Shown here one piece after another: positions 12,101 to 22,494 of a stretch of DNA of 64,000 nucleotides. Location: assembly GCA_017311185.1 (NCBI GenBank), contig JAESUZ010002553.1, positions 248,001 to 312,000 of the forward strand, given 5' to 3'. The translations under genes and the position numbers were made by a program. Each line of letters starts with the position of its first letter. The first letter of the stretch is position 1. The notes beneath the pieces are model-generated. The model did no database searches. It was not told the DNA's origin and saw nothing but the letters and a program-made list of their open reading frames with translations. This stretch comes from Proteles cristata cristata (Eukaryota > Chordata > Mammalia > Carnivora > Hyaenidae).

Positions 12101-13872
12101 CTTGGTTTCATGGATCTGTTCAATTGTTTCTTTGGTCTCTAAGTTGTTTATTTCTGCTCTGATTTTTACTGTTTCTCTTCTTCTACTGGGTTTAGGGCGT
12201 TCTTGTTGCTCTTCCTCTAGTTCCTTTAGGTGAGCTGTTAGATTTTGGACTTGCGCTTTTTCTAATCTCTTGAAATAGGCCTGGAGAGCAGTGTACTTTC
12301 CTCTCAGGACTGCCTTTGCTGCATCCCATAGATTTTGAATTGTTGTGTTTTCATTTTCATTTGTTTCCATATATTTTTTAATTTCATCTCTAATTGCTTG
12401 ATTGGCCCATTCATTCTTTAGAAGGGTGTTCTTTAACTTCCATGTTTTTGGAGGTTTTCCAGACTTCTTCCTGTAATTGATTTCAAGTTTCAAAGCACTG
12501 ATCTGACAGTGTGCATGGTATGATCTCTATTCTTTTATATTTATTGAGGGCTGCTTTATGTCCCAGCATGTGATCTATCTTGGAGAATGTGCCATGCGCA
12601 CTTGAGAAGAAAGTAAATTCCCTGGCCTCAGGATGTAAAGTTCTAAATATATCCGTCAGATCCATCTGGTCCAATGTGTCTTTCAAGTCCATTATTTCTT
12701 TAGTGATTTTCTGTCTGGTTGACCTATCCATTGCTGTAAGCGGGGTATTAAAGTCCCCTGCTATTAGCACATTCTTATCTATAAGCTTGTTTCTGTTTGT
12801 GATTAATTGTTTTAGATATTTAGGTGCTCCCATATTCGGTGCGTAGACATTTATGATTGTTAGTTCTTCCTGATGGATGGACCCTGTAATTATTATGTAG
12901 TGCCCTTCTTCATCTCTTGTGATTGTCTTTAATTTAAAGTCCAGTTTGTCTGATATAAGTATCGCTACTCCGGCTTTCTTTTGATTTCCTGTAGCATGAT
13001 ATATTTCTCCATCCCCTTACTTTTAATCTGAAGGTATCTTCCCGTCTAAAATGAGTTTCTTGTAGACAGCATATAGATTGATTTTGTTTTTTAATCCATT
13101 CTGCTACCCTGTGTCTTTTGATTGGAGCATTCAGCCCATTTACATTCAGTGTTATTATTGAAATATATGGGTTTAGAGTCTTTGTATCTTTTGTAGGGTT
13201 CATGTTTGTGGTGGTGTCTCTGGAATCTTTGTTCCTTGCAACCTTTCCTTCAGAGCATCCCCCTCAGGATTTCTTGTAGGGCTGGCTTCGTGGTGACAAA
13301 TTCTTTCAATTTCTGTTTATTTGGAAAGGTTTTTATCTCTCCTTCTATTTTGAATGACAGGCTTGCTAGATAGAGGATTCTTGGCTGCATATTTTTACTG
13401 TTCATCACATTGAAGATCTCCTGCCATTCCTTTCTGGCCTGCCACGTTTCAGTAGATAGGTCTGTCACCACTCTGATGGGTTTCCCTTTGTATGTGAGGG
13501 CCCTTTTCTCCCTAGCTGCTTTCAAAATTCTCTCTTTGTCCTTGTATTTTGCCATTTTTACGATGATATGTAGTGCAGAAGATCGATTCAAGTTACGTCT
13601 GAGGGGAGTCCTCTGAGCCTCTTGTATTTCCACATTGACTTCCTTCCCCAGGTCGGGGAAGTTCTCTGCTATAATTTGTTCCAGGACTCCTTCAGCACCT
13701 TTCCCTCTCTCTTCCTCTTCTGGGATTCCTATGATACGGATATTGTTGTGTTTGACTGTATCGCTGAGCTCTCGAATTCTTCTTTCCTGTTCCTGGATCA
13801 GTGTGTCTCTTTTTTTGTCAGCTTCTTGTTTTTCTATAATGGTGTCTTCTAAATCACTTATTCTCCTTTCTG
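9139..13872 (-). mobile_element. L1 LINE, 4.7 kb, 5'-truncated inside ORF1
   Basis: Non-LTR retrotransposon copied by target-primed reverse transcription. Going 5' to 3' on the minus strand it holds the C-terminal two-thirds of ORF1 (13872-13250), a short inter-ORF gap, ORF2 (13203 to about 9362), a 3' UTR with the C-rich carnivore block (9200-9360), and a T-rich stretch at 9139-9166 that is the A-tail on the other strand. A perfect 17-bp target duplication brackets it. The junction on the L1 sense strand reads CTTTAAAAT, close to the L1 endonuclease preference TT/AAAA. Truncation removed the 5' UTR promoter. ORF2 is broken by several frame changes, so it is immobile. The clean duplication suggests moderate age, within Carnivora. 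Confidence 0.97.
9362..13203 (-). pseudogene. L1 ORF2 remnant (endonuclease-reverse transcriptase)
   Basis: ORF2p normally nicks DNA and reverse-transcribes L1 RNA. The start at 13203 is supported by the family N-terminus (SIITLNVNGLNAPIKRHR, then CCLQETHF). The endonuclease segment continues at 12833-12483 with AGDFNTPL and SKIDHMLGHK. The reverse transcriptase holds its catalytic FADD at 11097-11086 within [15 protein letters not shown]. Later pieces are 10831-10397 ([13 protein letters not shown], fragment [12 protein letters not shown]) and 10446-10087 ([33 protein letters not shown]). Frame breaks fall near 12930, 12500, 12080, 11730, 11300, 11000 and 10400. Near 12500 two bases appear missing exactly at the conserved endonuclease Ser-Asp-His, leaving Ser-Asp-Gln followed by a frame change. 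It is non-functional. Confidence 0.93.
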
Positions 13873-14008
13873 TGCTTTGGCATATTTTAAAGTGGAAAAA
13901 GAAAGAGTAGCTTCTGTTGATGTTACAAAGGCAAGAGGGGAAAAAAGAAAGGAAGAGCCATTTTTCTCCAGTACTGCACTTGATCTCTTGTCTGAGGAAA
14001 TCTTCCAT
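13250..14008 (-). pseudogene. Chimeric frame: 45 host codons fused to truncated L1 ORF1
   Basis: An uninterrupted 252-codon frame. Residues 1-45 come from flanking DNA and the target duplication (14008-13873). From residue 46 (TERRISDLEDTI) it is L1 ORF1: the end of the coiled coil (IRELSDTVKHNNIRIIGIPE), the RNA-recognition domain (about 70-165, with NFPDLGKEVNVEIQEAQR and RRNLNRSSALHIIVK) and the C-terminal domain (about 170-250, with ALTYKGKPIRVVTDLS and ARKEWQEIF). It ends at the natural stop. ORF1p is an RNA-binding chaperone; the trimerising coiled coil is mostly lost here. The fusion is probably accidental and no promoter is evident. That ORF1 stayed open over 620 bases while ORF2 decayed is notable but may be chance. 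Confidence 0.8.
13873..13889. repeat. Target-site duplication, right copy
   Basis: Exact 17-bp match to 9122-9138; it fixes the 5' truncation point of the L1 at 13872. Confidence 0.97.
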
Positions 14009-14594
14009 CTATACAAAGCCAAGGTGCTTAAGTGTTTTTCCTTCACCTACTCCAAATTCTCAATGAAAATTTTAGGTATATAGCCAGAGGACTTGACACA
14101 AATGCATGTTAGTCAACTTCGTGCATGATGTGGAATCACTGTAAATCGGGCAGAATTATTAAAACGTTAAAGTATTTCATGCTGTTGTCACCTGTAATGG
14201 CTACAATAGGATGGATGTAAAGCCAGAGGAAGTGGTACTCACCTTCCGCAGCTAGAATTTGTGCTGAGGATATTGCATTTCCTTGTTCTTGATGTTTCTA
14301 GTAGAATTATGTTGACTCAAATGAAATGTCATAGATGGCCAATGTGATTTTACTTTTTGAGATAACGTTGAACTTCATTTGGACATGCACGTAATGTTGT
14401 AAAGCTAGGAGTTTATTGTGATAATGAAATTGCCTCATGAGGGAGAATGGTACCATGGGGAGCTGGCTTCCCCAGCGGGAAAATGGATATGAACACAGAC
14501 CCATTGAGTGGAATCCTGTAACCCATCTGTGGCTTCAACCTTCTAATTTACCTTAAGGCCATATGAGCATTCTTGTTAATTAGAAGATATTATA
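13890..14594. other. Unassigned unique sequence
   Basis: Host DNA flanking the L1. No repeat or exon recognised. Confidence 0.45.
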
Positions 14595-14804
14595 GGGACA
14601 CCTGGGTGGCTCAGTCAGTTAAACATCTGATTCTTGATATCAGCTCAGGTCATGATCTCATGGTTTGAGAGTTCAAGCCCTATGTCAGGCTCTGAGCTGA
14701 CAGAGTAGAGCCTGCTTGGGATTCTCTCTCTGCCCCTCCTCTACTTGCATGCAAGCTCTCTCTCCCCCCCTCCAAGAAGAAATAAATAAAACTTTAATTA
14801 AAAA
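14595..14804 (+). mobile_element. CAN SINE (SINEC_Fc-like), class A
   Basis: Carnivore SINE with a tRNA-Lys-derived head holding internal pol III boxes (A box TGGCTCAGTCAGTTAAAC, B box AGTTCAAGCCC), a CT-rich body and an AATAAATAAA tail. It depends on L1 enzymes for movement. This copy is diverged. Flanks 'aagatattata' and 'aagatgttatc' may be a decayed target duplication. Confidence 0.93.
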
Positions 14805-15390
14805 GTAAGATGTTATCAGTATGGCCAGATATGAAATATTGCCAAAATAGAGAGGATTTCCAACAGCTTTACTGATCTCCCATTATACTATAAATCCATT
14901 GACCAAGAAATGAACATCGTGTGGATTTATGCCCATAGCAATACAAGTGTTAATTAAAACCTTGTTTAAAATTTTTATTTTGGAACGAGTTAGCATTTTA
15001 TAGCGACATAAGAAGTTGATTAAATAAAGTACATAAATTAGCCAATACTCAGAAGATCCACAGTCTTCCGGCCGCTAGTACAGATTCCTGTCTTCGACAG
15101 CACTGCTAGACCTAGACATGTGTGAGCAGACACAAAGAAGGAAAACGAGAAGTCTATAGTGCTGATTTATATGTCTCGGCATTTCTCCATCTCCTAATTT
15201 TCAAGAATAGGACTTCTGCTCTCTCCCTGCTATTTTATGAGCTTTCATCATGCTTATACACGTATGTACTGGGGGAAAAGAATGGGCTCATAGATGGATC
15301 ATGTATAGTTTCTTGTATTAAAAAGTACCTATTCCATTTGGGGAGTCTAGATATTCATCAAAAATGGAATAGCTCAGGGATTTTAAATTG
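14805..15390. other. Unassigned unique sequence
   Basis: AT-rich; no recognised element. A plus-strand frame of 101 codons at 15122-15427 has no family similarity. Confidence 0.4.
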
Positions 15391-15785
15391 CATTTTTTTC
15401 TTTAAAAGATGTTTAATACACAAATAGTACATATCCGTACTGAAAAATGAAGAGGTACAGATTAGTAAATTAAAAACAAAATAAGATAAAATCGTTCTAT
15501 GCCAGCAAACTAAGGTGGATAATGTGAGCCTCCTGGTCTCTGCATCTAGAATTGTTTTTTTTCATGTATGCATACAACTGCCTGTAAATGTTCTACGTAT
15601 GGATATTTGATAAATGTCTCTTAAAAGAGAATCACACAGTCTCTAACACTCTCTTATAAAGGTACTTTTTTACTCAGCAGTATATTTTGGAACCACTTGC
15701 CTCTATTAACAAAGATATTTTGTTTATCAATTCATGCTTTCTGCAGATATTTTTTGGTCCCTTCCAATATACCCTCCCTGTGGGA
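15391..15785. repeat. Possible very old L1 3' segment
   Basis: The order 'aaaatgaagaggtac', 'catgtatgcatac', 'ttactcagcagtatattttgg' and 'aaccacttgcctctatt' resembles the 3' part of old mammalian L1M elements. Orientation and family are uncertain. Confidence 0.3.
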
Positions 15786-16609
15786 GGGGAGATTACTCAG
15801 TTGTGTTCATTGTAGTCGTAACCCCCGTCTTCTGGGCCCATAGTTCAGAGGAGAAGAGAGTTGTTGATGAGTAAACATATGAGTGCACAGTGACCAGTTG
15901 TAATAAATATTATGAAAGTAATACAACAAAAGCACAACAAAAGCAAACGATTACAGGGGGAGGTGGGTGGTGAACAGAAGCTCCAGACGGGTGACCAGGG
16001 AACTTGGGGGTAACTCAGCCAGGGGGGATCCTACATCTGTAAAGGTATTTCTGCTTCAAGATCTCGCCCTTTCATCTGTTGAAGAATTATCAGAACATAC
16101 TGATTTTTGGAACCTGCCACACTATGGCCACCTTCCAGAAAAAAAAAGGTCATAAAAAGCTTTAAATTAGGAGGTCAATATCCACAGTGTGCAGGGGTTG
16201 AAGTTAGGGAGTTCAATGCCAGCCCTGCACTTTGCGCCTACATTATGTGCCTCATGAGAGAGTAAAGGTCTGCTCGTTATCAAAAAGTGCTGGAAGACAC
16301 ACTGATTTTTGAGAGCAAAAACCTGTCATCTCACTCAGTCCCCACTTCTTATGTTGTTGACACCAAACGAAGGCCAAGTGGAGCTACCCCTTAGGCTGAC
16401 ATGAAAGCTTTCACCTCAGAGACACTATGTGGATCCTGCTTGTGAGTTCCTGTTACCGGCAATCTGCTGGGTGACGATAGGCTGGTAGGACTTCTGACAT
16501 TGAAGTTGACCAAGACCAAGTAAAATTGCAGGATTCTATTTGGTGTCATGATCTGTGAGGCTTCTAAAAATATTTGATGTTCCTTTGCTCTGCGTTGGAT
16601 TATTGAATT
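15786..16609. other. Unassigned unique sequence
   Basis: No repeat, exon or RNA gene recognised. Confidence 0.4.
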
Positions 16610-16765
16610 CTCTCATTTACTCACTATTCATTCATTTACTTATTCATTCATTCATTCCTTCGTTCAACTCAAGGAATATTTGAGAATCTACTATGTGTCA
16701 GGCACTATTCTAAACTACCAAGATACCAAACATAAGACATGACCTTTCCCTCAGGAAATTAATAT
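16610..16765 (-). repeat. L2 LINE 3' end
   Basis: 'attcattcattccttcg', 'aatatttgagaatctactatg', 'tgtcaggcactattcta' is the antisense of the L2 3' terminus (the 'caataaatatttgttgaatgaa' end). The ATTC repeats belong to its terminal repeat. Confidence 0.8.
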
Positions 16766-16809
16766 TCTATACTATTTTCACCTTGGACAAAATTACCAGC
16801 AATGTCTCC

Positions 16810-16975
16810 TTGTGTTTAAGCATTTTAGAGTGGAAAAGAACCTGCAATGTTATTTTGTCTTCCTCATTTTAAGCTCAGGGACAGAGTGGCTTCCCTAGGG
16901 TGATAGAGAAAAGTTTATGTCAGAACCCAGATTAGACTCTGTGTCCTCAGGCTCCTAGGACCTGTTACTACTGCC
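16810..16975 (-). repeat. MIR-family fragment
   Basis: 'cctcattttaagctcaggga', 'gagtggcttccctagggtg', 'cagaacccagattagactc' follows the antisense MIR core with the ACACAG segment lost. Diverged. Confidence 0.5.
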
Positions 16976-16999
16976 AAAGATTTAACTTTCATCGGGGCC

Positions 17000-17225
17000 A
17001 GACTGCCTGGGCTTTTCTTTCTAGATGTGGAACTTGGGAAGGTTATTTAACCTCTCTGTGCCTCGGTACCTCTTGTGAAGTGGGCATAATAATAGAGCTT
17101 GCCTCATAAGATTCACACCAAGATTATGAGATAGTTTCTGAAAAGCCTTATGCCTATCCTGTGGTCAGCACTTGGTGACTTTGGCTGTTGTTCTTGTTTA
17201 ACTGTTACTATTATCATTCACTATG
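17000..17225 (+). repeat. MIR SINE
   Basis: A good sense-strand MIR: 'gccagactgcctgggctt', 'acttgggaaggttatttaacc', 'tctctgtgcctcggtacctc', 'gggcataataatagagcttg', 'cagcacttggtgac'. Mammal-wide and ancient. Confidence 0.88.
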
Positions 17226-17575
17226 ACTGCATGAACACCCTGGGGTGGGCTAGAGCTTGAGTTCTTCCCTCTTGGGATTCTCAGAGAAGAAGGTTTCACT
17301 GTAGACTTCTTCCCGTTTGAAAACCATCCTGAACGTGAACTGATTGGTGACAATGCCATAGAGCCTGTTTATACCCCTTCTAAAGAAAGTCATCTATGAA
17401 CATTCATTAAATAGTTGACTGATTTTTTATCATTTTCAGGAATTCTGAAAATAGATTTCTACGTTTTTGGTCAAATGTAACCCATTTCCTGTGTCTCTAA
17501 GTACTATATCTTAGTACAGGTATACAGAGCATTTCTGTAACAATTGTGATACAGCCTTTCTCAAAATACAGTCCC

Positions 17576-17577
<2 letters not shown>

Positions 17578-17608
<31 letters not shown>
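17578..17608. repeat. (AC)n microsatellite
   Basis: About 15 AC units, likely polymorphic in length. Confidence 0.97.
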
Positions 17609-17610
<2 letters not shown>

Positions 17611-18084
17611 ATCTGAAAAATAGTACAGTCCTCTTCTGGAAAGTCAAAATTTATAATGGCTTATTAAAAACTCTGGAAAGTACTGAGGTTACAAGAGCTG
17701 AATATCTCAGGGCCAGCTTCGCTGGGCATGTGACTGGTGCAGTCGCAGGGAACATGCACCTAGAAAGACCGAGCACTGCTTGGCTTACCGCTTGTTGTTG
17801 TCATCCAGAAATCCTTAGTCATTTTTAAACAAAGGGATGTGCATTTTTATTTTCTGAATCTTGCAAGTCATGTAAGTCATGCAGCAGTTCTTAACATCCC
17901 TATTCATATCCGAAAAAGCTGGCATTTCTGTCACAGTCTCTGGTGAGACCCCACCCCCATCCCCCAAGTACCTGCGTCTGTCCGGGGCAGTGCTTCTGTT
18001 TTGGTCCCCGGGTGTGTACTGATTCCTGTCATCCTGATCAATGAGACAAACTCAGTGAAGAGTCAGGACTCTCCCTTGATTCTT
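17609..18084. other. Unassigned unique sequence
   Basis: Nothing recognised between the AC repeat and the next SINE. Confidence 0.4.
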
Positions 18085-18093
18085 AGAAATATG

Positions 18094-18320
18094 TTGGGGC
18101 GCCTGGGTGGCTTAGTCGGTTAAGCGTCCGACTTTCGCTTAGGTCATGATCTCGCGGTTCGTGGTTCGGGCCCCACGTCGGGCTCTGTGCTGACTGCCAG
18201 CTCAGAGCCTGGAGCCTGTTTCAGTCTGTGACTCCCTCTCTCTCTGACCTCCCCTGCTCACGCTGTCTCTCTCTCTCCTAGAAATAAATAAAACATTTAA
18301 AAAATTAAAAAAAAAAAAAA
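18094..18320 (+). mobile_element. CAN SINE, class B, young
   Basis: Near-consensus copy. It carries the class B markers GACTGCCAGCTCAGAGCC, CAGTCTGTGACTCCC and TCTCCTAGAAATAAATAA. The target duplication agaaatatg lies at 18085-18093 and 18321-18329. CpGs in the head are largely preserved, which points to recent insertion. Confidence 0.96.
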
Positions 18321-18605
18321 AGAAATATGCACCAGATTTCCAGATTTAAAACATACATGCACACACACTAACCACCAGCATATACCAGCCGAGGTCCTGA
18401 ACGCTTAGCTGGATAGAATTTAGCTTAACCTTGTTTTGATAACCAGAATTCGAAGTTCTTCCCCAAAGGGCTATAAATGGTCACTTAAACCAGAGCTACA
18501 TGATTTAAGTGTAATCTGTGTAAGCTAAGCATTTCAAGGGGGTTGTTCCCCAAATTCATCTTCATATAATTGCTGAGTTTTAAGACTCCTATTAGATACA
18601 TGGCC

Positions 18606-18807
18606 AGGGTACCTGGTTGGTTCAGTCGGTTAACATTTGGTTTCAGCTCAGGTCATGATCTCATGGATTGCAGGTTTGAGCCCTGTGTCAGGCTCTGAGC
18701 CTGCTTTGGATTCTGTGTCTCCCTCTATCTCTGCCCCTCCCTAGCTTGTGCTCTCTCTTTCTATCTCTCAAAAATAAATAAACATTTAAAAATTAAAAAA
18801 GAAAGAA
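18606..18807 (+). mobile_element. CAN SINE, class A, with internal deletion
   Basis: Exact 10-bp target duplication atacatggcc at 18596-18605 and 18808-18817. About 20 bases are missing between GGCTCTGAG and CCTGCTTTGG compared with the other copies. Confidence 0.95.
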
Positions 18808-18859
18808 ATACATGGCCCATAATTGGCACATAGGCGAGTTTAAAATTTCTACAAGTTGG

Positions 18860-19235
18860 TGGAGGGATGGACACACAGATCAGTGGAACAGAAGCTGGAA
18901 ACACACCCACAGACGTGTGCCCGGCTGATTTCTGACAAAGATGCAAAAGCAGTTCCATGGAGGAAAGATCGTCTTTTTTCCACACATGTTCCTAGAGCAA
19001 TTAGACATCTTAGGAGAAAAAAAAATAGAGCTTGACCTAAGCCTTCTATTTTGAACAAAAATAAACTCGAAATGGGTCACAGGCTGAAATATAAAGTGTA
19101 AATGCATATTTCCAACTAAATCAAACAAAAAAATATAGAATTTGAAAGCCTGGGAGGACTTTACAAATTTGAAAGCCTGGGAAGACTTTACAAATGATCT
19201 AGCAACTACCTTGTACTCTGACCCCAGCCATTATG
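18860..19235 (+). mobile_element. L1 ORF2 fragment
   Basis: 'cacagatcagtggaacagaa', 'ctgatttctgacaaagatgc', 'agcagttccatggaggaaag', 'aaaaataaactcgaaatggg' is the sense strand of the L1 ORF2 C-terminal third. Frames are broken. It includes a 27-bp tandem duplication at 19141-19194 (unit starting tttgaaagcctggga). Confidence 0.85.
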
Positions 19236-19790
19236 AAAAAAGAACTGTTGGCTGACGAGGGCTTCTTTAACCAAGGTTTTAACTCAGCAGCTGTAAAGTG
19301 AGGCCACCAAATGCCATGTCACCTTGCTCCTCAGCCACTAAATGTAAGAGCTGGAGAATACGGATCCTGGAGTAGTCTCACCCCATCTCCTGCGTAATGG
19401 AAAGCTCTTGTCTGTGCCCTTGACATTCTACTATTGCTGATCCATCCCATTATTGGAAAGCTTTCTAGAGCAGGAAGGGACAAAAATGTGGTCTAGAGAC
19501 AGCAGTGCTAGGGTCAGACTTTTCCTTTATCTCCTACTAGCCCCAATCTACAAATTAACATACTTGTGGCTTCTATACAACAGTAGGAGAAAAAACCTAA
19601 TGATTGATTGCCCGAATAGGTTTTGTAGATGGAAGTTTAGTAATGGTTATGCTCCCCGGAAGATTTTGATATGGCATCTAATCAGATGTTTCTTGTGATA
19701 CCTGGTGTCTTGCTGATGATTAATATAAGTTTGCTGAGAATAACAAATAATTACACAAATCCAAAAATCCCTTCGCTTCTCCACACACGG
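19236..19790. other. Unassigned unique sequence
   Basis: No repeat recognised; leads into the AT-rich patch described next. Confidence 0.4.
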
Positions 19791-19945
19791 TGCATATTGG
19801 AATTGCTTTTTGTAATCATACTTGTGGTGCCGCCGTGTTAGTTTGTTTAATTATTTCCTCTCGATGGCCTGATTAGCCAAATTGCTCACACTGTTTCCCT
19901 TGCATAATGCACCACGATGAGGAACAATTACTGAAGAGTCTGTGT
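19791..19945. promoter_or_regulatory. Candidate conserved non-coding element
   Basis: Unique sequence dense in developmental factor sites: a forkhead plus homeobox composite (GTTTGTTTAATTATTT), GATTAGCCAAATTG, a POU-like TTGCATAAT and a SOX-like GAACAATTAC within 150 bases. It has no repeat character. This composition is typical of vertebrate enhancers, but conservation cannot be tested here. Confidence 0.35.
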
Positions 19946-20062
19946 CCCAAACCCTCAGCCGAGCAACCATCCCAACTTGATCATGGCCTTGGAGGCTTCC
20001 AGAAAGATGTTTGCGTTTAGCCACTTGACTTCAAGATTCTGACCTCAAACAGTCTGTTTTTC

Positions 20063-20128
20063 AAGAAAGGTATTTTGAAAATTAAAAAGAAAAGAAAATA
20101 ATAATAATAAAAAAAGAAAGGTATTTTG
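20063..20128. mobile_element. A-rich tail-only retro-insertion
   Basis: The 15 bases aagaaaggtattttg occur exactly at 20063-20077 and 20114-20128. Between them lie 36 bases made almost only of A with (AAT)n. This looks like a target-primed insertion so truncated that only tail sequence entered. Confidence 0.65.
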
Positions 20129-21034
20129 GTTAACTCCAAGACACTGGGAAGCTGATCCTTTGCTGATGCATCCCAGTGTTAGACAGTTACCTTCTCCCCC
20201 TGCCTTTGAGTTGTTTGTTCACACATACTCCGTCTGCACTAGCTGGAAAGGTGGAGATTTCTTCCTGTACACGTTCATCCATGTGACTGTAAATATATTA
20301 TCTCCTTGTGGACTTTGTGTGACGTTAGTGTTTGAGAATACGTATGATGTGCCACTAAATTATGTGTGCGTAAACCCTCTTAAGAAGGAAAATAGTGATG
20401 AAGTGGTTCAAAAGGAAATTTGTGGAATTGTGGGGGCTGAGTAACATAATAGTTAGGACAAGAGCCAAAGGGAAGGCTAGAATGATAGGAAGGAGAAAGA
20501 TAGTCTAGATACACCCTGATGTTCCCAGCCCCTCCCAAGAAGAACCTTGTGCCTTTGACTCGGGTGATACTGTCCAATCTTTACTATTTGCCTAGACTTG
20601 GGGGAAGGTAAGAAAGATAAATCAACTAGCCAGCAGCTTGAACAAACCCAACACGCTCCCAGCTTTTATTTGCTTTCATTGATAATTATATCTTGGGAAA
20701 ATACTTTTTTCCAAGAAAACTAAAATTGTGTGCAGGGATTGGAGATACAGGTAGACCAAGCGAGAGCAGTGTGTGAACCAGCAGGTGCGAGGCCTTGGGT
20801 GTCACTGCCAAGTAGCACCTTGAACAGCCAATGCCCTGTATGGCACTGGCACTTATTTTGTTTCTGATGGATTCATTCATGGAGGAGAAATGTGATTTGT
20901 GTTGTGCCCATAGGGTGCTGGTGACTTGAGACAAATAGAAAAAGTGTAGCAGTCACAGAAGAAGTTGTGCTTTTCACAACCAGGAACAAAGAATAAACAG
21001 GAGGGACAGCATGTGGTCCTGGTTACAAAAACAG
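20129..21034. other. Unassigned unique sequence
   Basis: No repeat family recognised; frames at 20160-20444 and 20686-21191 show no similarity to known proteins. Confidence 0.4.
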
Positions 21035-21235
21035 GCTTCACACTCCCATGGGCCTGAGTACAAACCTGAGCCAAGCAGCCCTGGGCAAATGACTGGATCC
21101 TCTGGGCTTTGGTTTCTTCATCTGAATAACAGAGATGAGCACACCTAGACCACGGGGTTGCTTTGAGGTTCAATACGTTGATGCGTGGCAAATGAGTTAC
21201 TTGCTGTTATTGTTGTTGTTATTTACTGCATGTAC
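21035..21235 (+). repeat. MIR SINE
   Basis: 'gggcaaatgactggatcctc', 'tgggctttggtttcttcatc', 'ggggttgctttgaggttcaa' and 'cttgctgttattgttgttg' match the sense MIR in order. Confidence 0.75.
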
Positions 21236-21284
21236 TCAGGGCTCATTTTCTGGCTTCATGATGAAAAAGGGCTTTCTGCTTTAG

Positions 21285-21693
21285 GGGAAGATGATAAACT
21301 TTGTTCCCCTGCATATGTCTACATCCTAAATTCCAGAAACCTGTGGATGTTACCTTGTATGGCCAAGGGGACACTGCAGACATGATTAAGTGAAGGATCT
21401 TGAGATGTGAGGACTTATCCTGGATTATGGGGGGCAAGAGAAGCAGTCAGAGAGAAAGCGGTGTGAGGATGGGATCAGAGATGGATGATGGCCCAGGAGC
21501 CAAGAAATGCTGTGGTTTCCAAAGGTGAAAGGGGCAAGGAGCAGGTTCTCCCCTGGAGCCTCCAGGAGGAACCAGCCCTGGTGACATCCTGACTTTAGAC
21601 TTCGGTTTCTCAGAACTGAGAGAGAATGAATTTGCATTGTTTTAAGCCACTCTGTGGTAATTTGTTATAGCAGCAAGAGGAAGCTGATACATC
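21285..21693 (+). mobile_element. MaLR LTR, MLT1D-like, partial
   Basis: 'gtctacatcctaaattccag', 'ggatgttaccttgtatggcc', 'gattaagtgaaggatcttg', 'acttatcctggattatgg', 'gagcctccaggaggaacc' and the 3' end 'gttttaagccactctgtgg' follow MLT1D. The 5' end is missing or degraded. Confidence 0.85.
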
Positions 21694-21756
21694 CTATTAC
21701 ATCAGATTTCAACTAGTATAGATGGAAGTTTTTCTAAGAGTTATTGCATAACAACC

Positions 21757-21952
21757 TTTTTTTTCAATGCTTATTTTTGAGAGAGGGGGAGAAAACAAAT
21801 GGGAGAGGGGCAGAAAGAGAGAGGGACAGTGGATCTGAAGCTGGCTCTGTGCTGATGGCAGAGCTGGATATGGGTCTCAAACTCCTAAACCATGAGATCA
21901 TGACCTGAGCTGAAGTCGGCTGCTTAACCCACTGAGCCACCCAGGCAGGCAC
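21757..21952 (-). mobile_element. CAN SINE, older copy
   Basis: Antisense copy: T-rich tail at 21757-21775, GA-rich body, and 'tgagccacccaggcaggcac' head. The flanks 'taacaacctttt' and 'taatagccttttaa' suggest a decayed target duplication. Confidence 0.92.
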
Positions 21953-22199
21953 CCTAATAGCCTTTTAAAATTAAAAAAAAAAATGATGAAGGTGTGGCAG
22001 GTAGCTAGTTCTGTTCTGACTGTTTCCCTCCACACAGATTGTATCTGACATAATGATGCTCAGGTTGTTTTGCGTTTTAAGCTACGAGTTCTGCCCTGGA
22101 AGGCTTTCTAGTCATAGTTCTGCAGTCATCTCAGGATCTGCTTCTACTCACCACTGTCCCACCCTTATCATCTCTCTAGGGGTTGTATAATTAGGTAAT
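21953..22199. other. Unassigned unique sequence
   Basis: No repeat or exon recognised. Confidence 0.4.
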
Positions 22200-22388
22200 A
22201 AGTAATAACAACGGGGAACATGTACTTGCCATGAGCTCAGCCTAAGGGCATCACATGCTTTCTCTCATTTAACCCTGCAGCACCCTGTCAAGGTGGGAGC
22301 TGTGCCGACCCTATTTATATAGATCCTGAAACTGAGATCTGGAGAGGCCAAGTGGGCCCTAATTCCACCAGGGATGAAAATGAGCCCG
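22200..22388 (-). repeat. MIR SINE
   Basis: 'cacatgctttctctcatttaa', 'ccctgtcaaggtgggagctg', 'atcctgaaactgagatctgg', 'agaggccaagtgg' is antisense MIR. Confidence 0.85.
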
Positions 22389-22494
22389 AGCACTGGAAAC
22401 TCTTCTAGGCTACCTTGACATCAGTTTCCAAACAATGCTGGCTGGAACCAGCCCCAAAAGTCTTGAGCTAGGCTGCTGAGTGTAGATGTGGATA

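Noticed and set aside
18094..18170. tRNA gene candidates (tRNA-Lys-like heads in many places)
   Set aside because: They are heads of SINEs: acceptor stem pairing is absent and a CT-rich body and A-tail follow directly.
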